A DNA stretch of 64,000 nucleotides from Cyanophora paradoxa (GCA_004431415.1 QPMI01000530.1:162420-226419), one strand, 5' to 3'; shown: positions 1 through 12,731, counted from the stretch's first letter. Numbers and translations: made by a program. The notes: a model not told the origin generated them from the letters alone.

Positions 1-2
1 TT

Positions 3-65
3 GTGAAGTATCTTTATGGTGTCCCGTATTCTAACCGTGGTCGCAAATCGAAATATGTCTGTTAA
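3..65 (+). CDS. C-terminus of small basic protein (partial)
   Basis: An open frame runs in from the left edge and ends at TAA 63-65 with a basic tail containing R-G-R-K-S-K-Y. Element B has a 131-residue basic protein just before its polymerase that ends in a similar AT-hook-like tail (G-R-P-R-K-Y). Position and tail together suggest the same gene. Only about 20 residues are visible, so function is inferred from synteny. Confidence 0.45.
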   Translation: MKYLYGVPYSNRGRKSKYVC

Positions 66-70
66 TCGTT

Positions 71-97
71 TTTCTCAGCGCGATCTGCTCTGAGAAA
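71..97 (+). terminator. Hairpin after the upstream gene
   Basis: TTTCTCAG (71-78) and CTGAGAAA (90-97) form an 8-bp perfect stem with an 11-base loop, six bases after the preceding stop codon. Similar hairpins follow several genes in element B. Confidence 0.45.
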
Positions 98-260
98 CCC
101 GTGGGAACCGCGCTGGAACCACAAATAAAATCATTCTGTTATTTTTAGAGTTCGATGATCGAGCCAACCCTTTGTTATTTTTATAAATGCCCTCGACTAA
201 ATTTATTTTGTCGGAGACTTTTGGTTTTGCCGGAAAAAATTGACGCGAGTATAAAAGTAT

Positions 261-270
261 TTAAGGAAAA
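261..270 (+). promoter_or_regulatory. Candidate promoter motif TTAAGGAAAA
   Basis: The 10-mer TTAAGGAAAA lies 36 bases before the polymerase ATG at 307. The identical 10-mer lies upstream of the element B polymerase (62,806-62,815), and a one-base variant precedes another element B gene (62,243-62,252). Confidence 0.5.
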
Positions 271-306
271 CTTTTGTAGGTATATATTAATAGAGTGAAC
301 GAAGAA

Positions 307-3300
307 ATGCCTCGCCCTGGAAACAGAATTGCAAATAAGATAAGAGAAGAGATCATTGGTTACATTACCCAGGGTAGTGTCCATGGAATTCTGAGCGAGG
401 AGCAAGTGAATTACTTTTTGGAAAGGACGATCAACCGCAGGCTCCGCTTGCAATCATTGATTGATATTCGCGATACTCTCAATGGTATCATCAATCCTCG
501 TGTGGTCCGCAAGCAAGAGAAGAAGGAGAAGAGGGCTGAGAGAGCCGCTAAGAATGTTGAGAAGCAAAACAAGAAAGCAGAGCAAGCGAGGGAGCGGAAG
601 CGATTGACTCCTTTCCAGCAGATGATGGCTAACCTTCGTGAGTTTGTTGAAAACTCACCTGGAAACATGGTCACCCTGAATGTGAGACTCTTCCGTGAGT
701 TGCAAGAGGGCGAACAGGCTCCCGCAAATGCGAACAGAGTGACTGAGAATGGTGTGACCTACATCGAATCGAAGAGGCTTCGGAACAATCGCCCCTTTGG
801 TATCCAGTGTACCAAGGCAGCTTTTCTGAATGCTCTCGGTCTGGTTCAATCCACCTTCAATACGTTCCCATGTGTTGAGGGGACTGTCATTGCTGAATTT
901 ATTGCAGCAGTTATTGAGTTTAACTCGAACAATCAAGATTTCCGCTACCTAAAACTAATTGAGCAAGATACCTACCCTGATATTATGACAATTGAAAGAG
1001 TCATCACGACAGATAATGAAGAATACATCCCAAGAAATGAACAAGTCCTCAGAGACAATACAAACGCTCCCATGATTATTTCGAATTTCATTAAAAACGA
1101 AGGGAACCCCCAAGCCACTACATTCAGGGAAATGTTCTTGAAAGGCAACTCATTCAAGGTTGGCAAGTGTGTTTTCGATGTCCTCATCAAATGGTTTGGA
1201 GGAGCATTTGAGAAGGCTAAGACCAAAGGGAAATACAAGCGCATCGATTGGTCTTACAATGGACTTTTTAAGATGGTAAATGGGCGCGACCCTGTTGAAG
1301 GAGATGATTGGGGCATTTCTTTCAAGTCCATTTCGGAGAAGGTTCTTGACCCACTGCGCCTAGGCATGGTTACAATTGGAAAGGACGACAGGACCCCTGT
1401 CCCTGAACTGACTTTCCTGCCAAGACCAGGAACACACACTTGACCCCTTCTGTTGCATATGTGAAGATTGAGAATGGTCACATGTATTTGTTAAATCACA
1501 ATATTAAGGCTCTCACACAGTCCTTCAATGGCTCCAAGCCAAAAGATACCAATGTTCCACTCAGTTCTCGTTACAAGATTATAAAGCAAAGAAGGTTCAA
1601 GGAGTTTGCCACAAATCCCGATGACATTCTGAGAATTGTCAGGTCTGACAATCCAAAGAACCAATCGAGCATTCGAATCTGCTATGGTGGTTCACTGGAT
1701 GAACTACTCAGAGAGTTCATTGTGGTGCATAATTATCAGGTCCAACCTGGGTTCTCCCAAATCGGAAAGGCAACCCATATTCGTTTCACTATTGACGATA
1801 AGGATGTTGTCGTGACCCACCTGGTAACGATACAGATGTGGAAACAGCTTTCGAGATTAGCTTCAAGAATGCTGAGTACAGAGATAAATTCGAGAAACTA
1901 AATCTGGATATGTATAGGTCTCTAATCAACACTTCCAACAAGAGTACTTACAATGAGCAAACCATAAATGCATTCAAGAATGGAGTGCAGACTGCCCTTC
2001 GTGGTCTCTTTGATGTGGATGAGGAGACCTTTGATGAAATTCGCTATAACACAGATATTTACGAGTTCGATATGTGCAAAGCATACCTTACATTGTAGCC
2101 TTGATGATCAAATTCGTTCCTGTTCTCAGCAAGTTCGATGTCTTCAAGAGTGTGACAATCACAGATGCAGAGCAAATCGAGGAATACAGCTTCTATTACG
2201 TGAAACTGGACGACAAATACTTTTTCAAAGCCAAAGACAAGAACGGAAAGGAGTACGAAGCAAACACCTACAACAGATACAAGAGGATGATCATTGATTC
2301 CAAGTACAATGTTGTTCCTGGTTTGGTTCTCAAAAAGCATTTCGAGGATTTCAAGGATGACATCTCCATCAAAGCGGTTCTGCGACCTTACAAACTCATT
2401 CCCAACCTTGCAGGCAACACAGTTGCTCGAATCTTAGATAGCGACCTCGATCCTGTTGATAAGAAGCAGATCTTGGTGAGTGCAATTGGGCAAACTGGAA
2501 AGCAACGAAATAGCAGAGTGAAAACCACCATTTTCCACAACAGAGACGATGCGATCGAGTTCCAGAAACAGAACGGAGGGGAGGTTAAAATTTACCTCTT
2601 TGGTGAGACTCTTGCCACTTATGAGGAGACAGAGTTCGTTCTGTGTGAGGAAGAGATGACCGAACCCCATATCTACTATGTCAATCAGGTAGCAGAAAAG
2701 CAGCTCATTGATGGCTTCATGCCATTGTACACTACCCTCTTGTCAATTATGAGGATGTGTATGTATGAGAAGTGTGTCGAACTCGCTAAACAGCAAATCC
2801 GACCACTCGCTTTGAACACCGATTGTGTTTATGGGATCGCTTATGAACCCATTGCCCAGTGTCATTCGATCGCAATGCCTTTGAGAATATTGGAAACTTC
2901 AGTGTGAAATGCTGCCCCAATTTTTCTAAAAAGTTTTCAGGTGAGAAGAAAGACCTCGAGGCAAAACGAATTCGTTACGGAAAGTTTGAGAGAGCGACTG
3001 ACTTTGTGAAAATCGAGAACTACAGTTATACCAAACACTCTGTGGTTGATGAGTATGACACAACCGCGATTTGTGATTTGCTGGCTACACAAAAACGATG
3101 GGTTCTTCTCGGAGTAGTTCCGGGAGTTGGAAAGACTTACATGACAGTTGATTATGGGAAGCGTTTCCAAAATCCCCTCTACATTGTTCCCACCAATAAG
3201 CGAGTGAAAGAAATGAAAGAGCAAGGATTGAAAAATGTAAAGACAATCTATGATGCCCTTCACCTTAAAATTGATGAGTCAAACATGGATGAAATTGTAG

Positions 3301-4391
3301 GAGGAAATGCCTCTGGTTTGGTAGAATTTGATTGCATTGTTATTGATGAGATCTGTCAGTTTAAGATTGGGGAACTGGCAGCCTTGGACCACATCATGAA
3401 TGAGCAGTTCCCAGATAAGGTATACATCGCCACAGGGGACCCGTACCAAAACCCACCCATCCAAGATATGAGTGTTGACCAAGATGAGTATTACCTCGAT
3501 ATTCTCCATCGCCTGTTCCCCAACGAATTGTTACTCCAAGTGAACAAGCGACATGAGACTGAGGAAGATCGCAGAAAGGTTGAGCAGATTCGAATCGATT
3601 TGTTCGAGAAAGGTTTGAGTGTAAGTGAGGTCCTTGCGAAGTATGGGTTCAAGGTTGTGGACGAATTGGAAAAGACTGATATTGGCATTGTTTACACAAA
3701 CCGCAAGGGTGCAGAGGTGAACCTAGCCCTTCACAAAATGAACTACGGGGATAATGTTTCCATTTATGCTGGCGGCATCAAAGTTGTTGCAAAGACTCGG
3801 ATTGCAAAGGGCGGAAAAATAGTTCATAATGGATTTGTCTACAAGATTGTCAAGCTCTCAAAGGACAGTTTCATTATTGCTGACATTGCCAACAAGAAAG
3901 ATGAGATCGTTCTCAGCAGGGATGCAGTCAAACATTTCGCCCTGGCTTATGCAAACACATGCCATGTTGTTCAAGGTGATACTATTCGCTGCAAAGGGAA
4001 CAGGGTAGTTGTGTTCGAAACTGGGGCGCCATTTGTGTCAAAGAAGTGGCTCTATGTTGCTCTCACACGAACCACAAGGCTGGATGATGTCGTTATTTAC
4101 CATGATAATTTCGAAATGGCTCACTGGAAGGTGTGGAAGAGAGAGAATAACGAGAAAATATCGACTTACAAGGATCAGGACCGAGCAGCAAACAGACAAT
4201 TCGATGAGCATGATTACATCACATGGGATTGGATCAAGCAGCGATATGGGAAGCAGTATGGGCATTGCCTGCGATGCTACAATGCCATGGACTTTGAAGA
4301 TATTTCGGTAGATCGAATTAATAATGCTGTGGCTCACGTTACCAAAAATTGTTTCCTCTCTCATATTAAGTGTAACTGCGCCGCCCAATAA
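307..4391 (+). CDS. Family-B DNA polymerase / SF1 helicase / HNH-like fusion, frameshifted
   Basis: Predicted replication enzyme of element A. The start is ATG 307 (begins M-P-R, as does the element B copy). The polymerase part has motif A (aspartate plus tyrosine region near 2,070-2,100), a motif-B-like lysine region (about 2,460-2,500) and motif C (N-T-D-C-V-Y-G near 2,815). No exonuclease signature was recognised. The helicase part has Walker A G-V-V-P-G-V-G-K-T (about 3,111), Walker B V-I-D-E (about 3,340), a G-D-P-x-Q motif III and a C-terminal A-L-T-R motif VI (about 4,055). The tail (about 4,260-4,385) has C-x2-C, D-R-I-N-N, H, N-C and C-x-C like an HNH or endonuclease VII fold. Four single-base frame changes (near 1,425, 1,820, 2,088 and 2,850) break it, all in the same direction. 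The stop overlaps the integrase start (TAATG). Confidence 0.8.
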
Positions 4392-5451
4392 TGGATAGTG
4401 TATTATCATTCAAAAAGTATAGGCAGAAACTGATTAATGAAAAAGTGAGTTTTGATGAAAAAGAGTTGAAAAAGAAATTCAAAAACTCAGAACTCCAGCA
4501 AATCTACAAGAAACCAAGGAAACCCAAATCGTTTCTTCGCATAGTGGCAAAGCCTAGATCGTTTCAAATCGATATAACATATTTCAGAGGGTTTCAGACT
4601 GCCAACAATGGCATTTTCAAAATGCTTAGTTTCGTAGACATACTTAGTCGCAAAGGATTTGTTTATCCTTTTAAAAACAGCAGTGAGATCCCGAGCATTT
4701 TAAATAGGTTCAAGCAAGAAGCAGGCAAAGTTAATGCTCTCTCTGGGGATAATGAGTTCTCCCAAGCAGTATACCGAAATTGGTGCAGTGAACATGGTGT
4801 GATGCTTTACACAGATGTGGCAAAGGATGACCACATCACAGTAGGAGATAAACTGGGATTATTGATAGGTTCACTAGGACTTTCAAACAGTATCTCAGAA
4901 AAACGATGACAGCAAAGGGAACCACGAAATGGATCGATCTACTTAGTGATGTTATTGACTTGTATAATAGCAGTCCCCATTCGGCATTGAAAAATGACTC
5001 ACCGAATGCAGTGTATACAAATGAAGATAAACAGTTATTTATTTACATGAGAGATACTGTTCACAACAATCGTGTAAAGGAGGCTGATACTAATCAAGTG
5101 AAACCAGGAGACACAGTTCGAGTTTTGCAACCAAAGGGGTTATTTGAAAAAGAAGGTGCGCAATTCAGTCAGAAGGTCTACACTGTTGCAAAGGCTGATA
5201 GGAATCGTTTCAAAGTGCTTGAAGATAATGATGGTGAGGAAACGAAAGAAGTGAAGAGGAGATTTAAGAAGCAAGAATTGCAAAAGGTGAATAAAGATGA
5301 TATCATAAAGATCCCATCGCAAAAAAGAATTCAGCAGGTTAATAAGACGAATAAAGTGAATCGATTGGTAGCAAAGGAAGGCATAAAACCCAATCGAAGT
5401 AATGTTGTAAGGAGAAGATACAATCTGAGAAGTGGTTTAACGAAACGCTAA
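4391..5451 (+). CDS. Retroviral/Polinton-type integrase, one frameshift
   Basis: The rve-type integrase would insert the viral genome into host DNA. Catalytic positions are visible: first aspartate in F-Q-I-D-I-T (about 4,562-4,579) and second in S-G-D-N-E-F (about 4,745). The third acidic position is in I-D-R-F (4,861-4,872), followed by a T-R-T-F-K helix. The third residue is Asp, where retroviral integrases have Glu, and it lies about 39 residues after the second. The C-terminal part (about 5,090-5,290) has P-G-D-T-V-R-V, typical of the SH3-like integrase tail, then a very basic end. The frame changes at a GGG run (4,855-4,857); one more G would make it continuous. It overlaps the polymerase stop, suggesting co-expression. 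Confidence 0.85.
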
Positions 5452-5457
5452 ATCATG

Positions 5458-5832
5458 GGAGACACGGCGGATAAAAAGGAAATAACTTCGATTAAATATA
5501 ATTAATCGAGATTATGATATAACTTCGATAAATAAGATTTAAGATATAACTTCGATTAATTCGATTTTTGTTACTGAGGCTTACTGAGATTTAGTGAGAT
5601 TTGGAATTGGGTTACTGTGAATGGTTTGTTTTTCTTGGGAATTGTTTTGGAGACATGGCGCATAAAAAAGATATAACTTCGATAAGATATAATTAATCGA
5701 GATTATGATATAACTTCGATTAATTCAATTTTTGTTACTGAGGCTTACTGAGATTTACTGATATTCAAGATTGGGTTACTGGGAATGGTTTGTTTTCTGA
5801 TTTGTTTTTGATTTTTTCGCGGGTATTTTTTT
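5458..5832 (+). repeat. Two tandem intergenic repeats of about 190 bp
   Basis: Copies start at 5,458 and 5,649 with GGAGACAyGGCG, and a third partial start is at 5,833. Each copy holds AACTTCGAT boxes, a palindrome (TCGATTAA at 5,488-5,495 with TTAATCGA at 5,502-5,509) and a conserved TTACTGAGGCTTACTGAGAT box. This is the only sizeable non-coding block in element A, between integrase and fibre. Confidence 0.8.
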
Positions 5833-5890
5833 GGAGACACGGCGCAGTGCTGAGCTCAGGGCAAACAGAACACGGGTTTAAGAATTTATA

Positions 5891-8800
5891 ATGAGGGCAG
5901 CACCACAAAAACAGAGGTTCCCCAAGTATTACAAGTGGGCCATTTCCAGAACACGAATCAAGTCTGTTCAACTAATGATGTATACCCCAAGGATATTACA
6001 TATGACTTTGCGAGGAATGAACCGTTTGGGTTTTTTACTCCAAATGATGTCCACCAGAAAAAGCCATCAATTACCATCAACAGCAGCCCCACTCAACCAG
6101 TAGCAATCCATTTACACCCTGATCTTGTCGAAATGGATAGGCACCTTTTACCTTTGGTCACAAACACCAAAGACCTTGGAATCAGGACGAGGCAGTGGCG
6201 AAATATCCATGGAAGCAATGTGTATGCCAATGGTGAAAAGCTTGTCAGTGAGAAAACTATAAGGGAAATCTTTGAGCATTACGGTCCTGTTCCTGTCCCC
6301 TTTCCGCTTCCGTGGGATCCACCTGACCTGACACCAAAGAAGCAACCTGGGAGGGAATACACAGCAGAGGAAAATGTAGCCTTTGGGCAGCACATAGTTA
6401 GCTGGGAAAAAGTCAGAAACAAACCAGTATTTACAGATTACAAACAACCAGCTGAGGAGCTTTTATCACCAGATGTAAATGTTATACCTCTTGAAGATAG
6501 GCGATTTGAAGAGGATAATGTCTTACCAGATGGTTTCGACCCAAATCTTGTAACTTATGATCGCTACGAGCCTTACGACGAGCAGCTGTTACCTGATGGA
6601 TTCGCTCCCGATCTATTTGATTTTATCATTAATTGGGAAGACATCCGAAATAAACCTGAAACATATCCTCCTGATCCCCATACTCACGATTGGGATGAAA
6701 TAGATAATAAACCGGATAGATTTCCACCAGAAGACCATAGACATGATTGGGACGAAATCGATAATAAACCAGAAAGATTTCCACCAGAAGACCATAGACA
6801 TGATTGGGATGACATTGACGGAATACCAGAACAGTTCCCACCAGAAGACCATAGGCATAATTGGGACGAAATAGATGAACAACCCACATTCGCATCAGCA
6901 GGCAATATGTTGACAGACTTTCCACTTGGTGTAAGTCTTTATAGAAATATTAACATAGAAGAAAGATTACAATTAAATGACCACTACCTTAATCGCATGG
7001 GAATAGAAGCAGGCACAGGAATGGAAGCCGAATTATACATTAGACCACCCAGAAGAGATGGTATTTTACCAATTAGTGGTAATTTTGGTCTGTATGAGAC
7101 GAAACCCGGAATTTATTTAACAAGCTTCTACCCTGAGGATATCCCGATGACGAATATATTACCTCCGATACCGTCACTTCCATTAGATCCAAATAGTTAT
7201 GATAACAAAGACGCAGCAATACAAATTAATGTTACAGATGTAAGCGATTTTGACCAATCGAGACCGAAATTAGTATTTAGTCGGCAGCGTCTTTTACCAA
7301 ATACTTTTATAGGAGATCGTGATGATTATAGACGATGTGAGATAGCATGGATAAAAACGAAATATAACGGTGGGGTCGGTGAAGGTTTATTAGAAATCAA
7401 TCAAAGAGCAAGCGCCAAAAATATACACAATGAAGATATTTCGAGAGTGGTAACAGAAGATTACCTAACGGCTGTTATTCTCGTTAATTTCGTAACTCTT
7501 GCGATGCTTGGAAATTATGTAACAAAACCTGAGCTTGCCGCGGAATTATCAAAATATCTTCCGCTTGTTGGTGGGACAATCACAGGAGACCTTACGGTAA
7601 ATAGTAATATTTACAGTAGCAATATAGAGACGAGTAATTTAAAAGTGAATGGAATTCTAACAATTGGCTCAGCTAATGTAAACACATTGCAAGAATTTAA
7701 CAAAGATTACTACCGCATCACAGCAAGCAATGACCCCGCTTCTAATATTCCAAATTGTCTTTTTGCATGGAAAGCATCAGGTGTTCACGGTGAATCCGCG
7801 TTCAATTCTAATCTTTTCAATAGAGTCCCAAATGCTTTGATTCCATCAATAAAAGTGGCTTTTGGAAACAGTTCTTATTTTACATCAAATACAGAAATCA
7901 ATAACCAATTCACTATAACAACTCCTTCCGTAGACAGTATGGCTGCATTTTCCTATCCGCATGCAACAATAGATTGGTCATCAGGATTAACATACTTTGC
8001 GATAGGTAAATACAACCAGTCACCCAGTGTTGTTGATCATCTACGAATAATGAGGACAGAATCACCAAACAGAACTGTTCAATATGGTATCAAGTCAAAT
8101 ACAATACTTGGAATGACAAGTTTTGTAATATCGGGAGCGCTACAAGCGACCCTTCTATCACTGTTCCTTCTATGCTAAATAAATGGTATTACACAGACCA
8201 AACAATCACCTCCGATTCTTATACAGTAGGTTTGAATGGTGTAGATATCCAAACTGTCACAGGGACTAATTATTTGCCTAATTCCAGAGTAAACTTTTTT
8301 GGACTTGGACTGACTGTTGGAGGTAGTATTGCCGAAATTATAGTATTCAACAGAGCATTGACAAATGATGAAAAACGTGATGTGAGGTATTATATTCAAC
8401 AAATGTATGGGTTTCCAATTACTCAACCTCTGACATTTTACAGGGGGTTAAAGATCACATCACCTGAGACAGTGATTGATAATCTTACTGTTACAAGTAA
8501 TGCTAATCTTCCTCATCATCCAACATCAAATGTGGTTCAAGGTTGGATACAAAACCACACACACACGAAAGCGCAAATTACAGATTTTCCCCATACTCAC
8601 ACCAAAGATCAGATCACAGACTTTGCGCACACTCACACCAAAGATCAGATCACAGATTTTGCCCATACTCATACAAAAGATCAGATCACAGATTTTGCCC
8701 ATACTCATTTATGGGAGCATATCACAAATCCTCCATTAACCTTCCCACCTGATTCACATACTCATGATTATTCCGAAATCACAAACTCTAACCACAGGCA

Positions 8801-11800
8801 CCCATGGAGTCAAATAGATGAAAAACCACGTTTTGCATCGGCAGGTAATTTAGTAAATGGTGATGGATTTTATGGGGTTAGTTTCTTTCAGAGTGATACT
8901 ATCGCTGAAAGATTACAATTAAGTGAATATTACCTGAATCGCAAAGGAATAGATGCGGGAACAACTATGGAAGGCGAATTATACATTAAACAACCTTCAA
9001 GAATACAAATGATTTCAGCAGGTGGGGTGGGAGTTATAGATACCAAACCAGGTCTGTTTTTGACAAGTTATTATAATGAAGATATCCCATTAACAGCAGG
9101 TTTACCTCCACTTCCATTAGATCCAGTGAGTTATGATGATAAAGACGCCATTTTACAAGTGAATGTAACAGATGTAAGCGCAACCGATGGATCAAGACCG
9201 AAAATCATATTTAGTCGCTCCAAATTCAATTATGCACCACTTGTGGGACAACCAAAAGATGATTTCGGGAAATGTGAGATGGCGTGGATCAAAACATTAG
9301 CAGGTGGCGCCTTAGAAGTCAATCAGAGAATGGCGGCGAAAAACTTACACAATGAAACCCTTTCAGGTATTGTTACAGATGATTACCTTGAAAGCAAAAA
9401 TTATGTAGATGATACAGAACTTGCAGCAATTCGTGAAGATTATGTGACAAAACCAGAACTTCAAGAATATGTGACTGAACCTGAACTTAATGTAGCATTA
9501 TCTAATTATCTACCACTCAAAGGTGGAACCATCACGAGCAACTTGGTTGTGACAAGCAACCTTACAGTTGGAGGAAAAATACAAATGGGAACCGGAAGCT
9601 ATTTAGAATCTTATCGTGAAAATAAATATCGAATCACTTCCAATTTTGATCCAGCTTCTAATATTTCAAATTGTCTTTTTGCATGGAAAGCCTCAGGTGT
9701 TCACGGTGAATCCGCGTTCAATTCTAATCTTTTCAATAGAGTCCCAAATGCTTTGATTCCATCAATAAAAGTGGCTTTTGGAAACAGTTCTTATTTTACA
9801 TCAAATACAGAAATCAATAACCAATTCACTATAACAACTCCTTCCGTAGACAGTATGGCTGCATTTTCCTATCCGCATGTAACAATAGATTGGTCATTAG
9901 GATTCACATACTTTGCGATAGGTAAATACAACCAGTCACCAAGTGTTGTTGATCATCTACGGATAATGAGGACAGAATCACCAAACAGAACTGTTTATTA
10001 TGGTATCAAGTCAAATACAACACTTGGAATGACAAGTTTTGTAATATCGGGAGCGCTACAAGCGACCCCTTCTATCACTGTTCCTTCTATGCTAAATAAA
10101 TGGTATTACATAGACCAGACAATCACCTCCGATTCTTATACAGTAGGTTTGAATGGTGTAGATATCCAAACTGTTACAGGGACTAATTATTTGCCTAATT
10201 CCAGAGTAAACTTTTTTGGACTTGGACTGACTGTTGGAGGTAGCATTGCTGAAATTATTTTATTCAACAGAGCATTGACAAATGATGAAAAACGTGATGT
10301 GAGGTATTATATTCAACAAATGTATGGTTTTCCAATTACTCAACCAATCTTAACTCGGGAAACTCTTAATATTGTAGGAAAAGACAGATTAACACTTAGC
10401 AATTTGGAGATACCCACACACAATCACACAAAAGATCAGATCACAGATTTTGCCCACACACATTCCCGATTAGAGATACCCGATTTTGCACACGTTCACA
10501 CAAAAGCTGAGATTTCAGATTTTGACCACACACACACATGGAATAGTATCACAGATAAGCCTTTAACATTTACACCTTCACCACATCCACATTTATGGAG
10601 TCATATTACGGATAGACCCACCTTATCAGCAGTTGCAACAAGCGGAAATTACGATGATCTGATAAATAAACCAACATACACTTCACCGACAAATTTTGAT
10701 GCTACAAGTGGTATTTCCACAGACCGCACAGGAGATTGGAGAAATTATAGTGGGCAACCATTAACAAATACAGACACTTCGACATTCACATGGCCCGATA
10801 ACAATTTGGATTGTAGTAGCTGTAAGATGTATTGGAATGTTCCAACAGGAATGAAATCATGTTATATCTATTATACGTGTCAGTATGACAGTAGATACTT
10901 TGATGTTGTTGGAATTAAACCATCAACCGATACTTATACTCGTTTACGAGTAAATGCCTATGCTCCTGGATATAATTTTGCAGAAGATTTTAAACAGTTT
11001 GCTGCAATAAATTGTGAAGGACTTGTTAAAGTTGGTGTTCAAGGAAGGATAGGAAGAATTTATCTTCCAGGTCCGATTACTGTTGGATGGAGCAAAAACC
11101 CCGCTATATCGTCACACAGTGGTTACTTCCATTGGGATAATATATACGGAAAGCCAACAGCTTCTACGACTGTCGGTCCTCACTCTCACACAAAATCAGA
11201 TATCACAGATTTTGCACATTCACACACAAAGGCAAATATCACAGATTTCGCACACACTCACACTAAATCAGAAATCACGGATTTCCCAATCTTAGACCCA
11301 TTTGTAGCCAATACGATCACAGGTAACACAATTACAGCCAACAATACCATGTATGTGGGATCCGGTCAAATTTACCAACCAGACTCTCCTTTATTCTACG
11401 AACAGTGGTTCTTCCACAATTCCGCAAATATTTACGATAAAACGTTATTATGTCGGGGAAATGCTTACGCAAGGGCATACTATGCGATGGATGAAACAGA
11501 TAATACAAAGATCGCAAAACTTGTTTCAGAACAACGGGTCAATAAAGACCAGTATATACAAACAGGGAGTTTCTCAAAATCTTTAACAATCACAGGTCCA
11601 GGTCATTGGGGATTTCCACAGGTTGTCACATTCCCAAAAGCATTTGCGGCAGCCCCAGAAGTGGTTCTCAATCTTAAACAAGGGTATAATGGTGGTTCAT
11701 ATGTATTGGTATATGGTGTCACAAGTTCCACAACAACAACATTTACTATTCATGCAACAATTTCGGCAAATAGAGAATACAATGAAAGCATTGGACTTTT

Positions 11801-11846
11801 CCACTATCAAATGACTTATATTGCAACAGGGAAGATGGTAGCATAG
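5891..11846 (+). CDS. Giant modular fibre / receptor-binding protein, element A
   Basis: Predicted virion fibre of about 1,980 residues. ATG 5,891 is chosen because the main frame has no early ATG and one extra G at the GGG near 5,935 joins them. Modules in order: about four W-x-x-I-x-x-K-P-x-x-F-P-P-x-x-H-x-H repeats (6,629-6,890); a conserved domain (6,890-7,480); a LamG/concanavalin-like domain (7,738-8,428). Then H-T-H repeats (8,549-8,715), a second copy of both domains (8,820-10,345), more H-x-H repeats, and a domain also found in the element B fibre (10,735-11,090). More H-x-H repeats follow, then a C-terminal H-type-lectin-like domain (about 11,560-11,846). The repeats resemble phage tail-fibre shafts. 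The frame is broken at the CCC at 8,150-8,152; the sister copy has CCCC and reads through. Confidence 0.8.
7738..8428 (+). repeat. LamG-domain repeat, copy 1
   Basis: This 691-base copy is nearly identical to 9,654-10,345. It is one base shorter because of CCC versus CCCC, and that difference is the frameshift. Confidence 0.9.
9654..10345 (+). repeat. LamG-domain repeat, copy 2
   Basis: This 692-base copy is intact and in frame. The near identity at DNA level implies recent duplication or gene conversion. Confidence 0.9.
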
Positions 11847-11886
11847 ATATTCGTTTATTTTTCTATCCTTCTTAGTAAAAGAAGCA

Positions 11887-12731
11887 ATGGGTGAATACAA
11901 TCGAGTCCAATTACCAGTTTACGCATTGGGGGCGCCCGCGGTTCACTTTCGACAACACGAAGTGTCTGATGAAATTCGTGGACTTGAATCCACAGAACGA
12001 GCCAATTCTGGTAATGCTTTTGATAAAAACAGCATGATTCGTGTAAAAGAACTACGCGCGGATAAAAATTCGGGTGTGGTAAAAACAACTCAGCTCCTTG
12101 TAACGAATGCGAACTTCAATGCTGTTATAGGGCAGCCGGATTCCTATAGTGTGGACCTTAGAGGGTTTGATTTTGATGGTGAACGCGCTGCTGCTGTTGT
12201 GAGATCAGGAGGAGCAATTATTGGTGGCGGTTGTCGAGTATCAGGAATGCTTAGTTCATCTGTTTCAGTCAATGACATTCCTGACACTTTACCAGAAAAT
12301 GAGGATAATCCACAACGAATTCGAATGTATAATCCATGTGGTGCTGAAGCTTGGGCAATGGCGCAGGTTCGTGTTGAGCTAACAAATGTCACAGCAACTC
12401 AGCCAAATGGAATAGCTGGTGATTGGTATTATCCAAATATTCCAATCCCAGATCCCTTCACGCAATGTGTAGATCACAAAATGGTCTGTTAGGTCCAGCC
12501 TATACTTTCTATGTTCAGAGTATGGGTCGTGGGAGGGGTTGGGTTCTATTCCAAAATCTTGCTCAACCGGAATCTTTTGATTTTTACGCAACAGAAACTG
12601 GAAACTACGATGTTCTTATAATTGGATTGAGAACAGACCAAGCAGCATGGGCATCTTCGCGTGGTCTAAATCCAGATAATAACTTAAACAACTTCTACGA
12701 CGATCCATTCCCGAATGATCCCACACCATAA
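11887..12731 (+). CDS. Small structural-type protein, paralogue 1 (frameshifted)
   Basis: About 281 residues of unknown family, 40 bases after the fibre gene. It shares a clear block with the next gene: G-L-E-S-T-E, then R-x-K-E-L-R-x-D-K-N, then L-L-V-T-N-A-N-F-N-A, then P-D-S-Y. Position next to the fibre suggests a virion or fibre-associated role, but that is inference. The frame breaks near 12,483 in a GG run; one more G continues it to the TAA at 12,729-12,731. No signal peptide or membrane segment is apparent. Confidence 0.6.

Noticed and set aside
307-5451. Programmed ribosomal frameshifting as the cause of the frame changes.
   Set aside because: Too many sites, no common slippery heptamer, and internal repeat copies show a longer run reading through.
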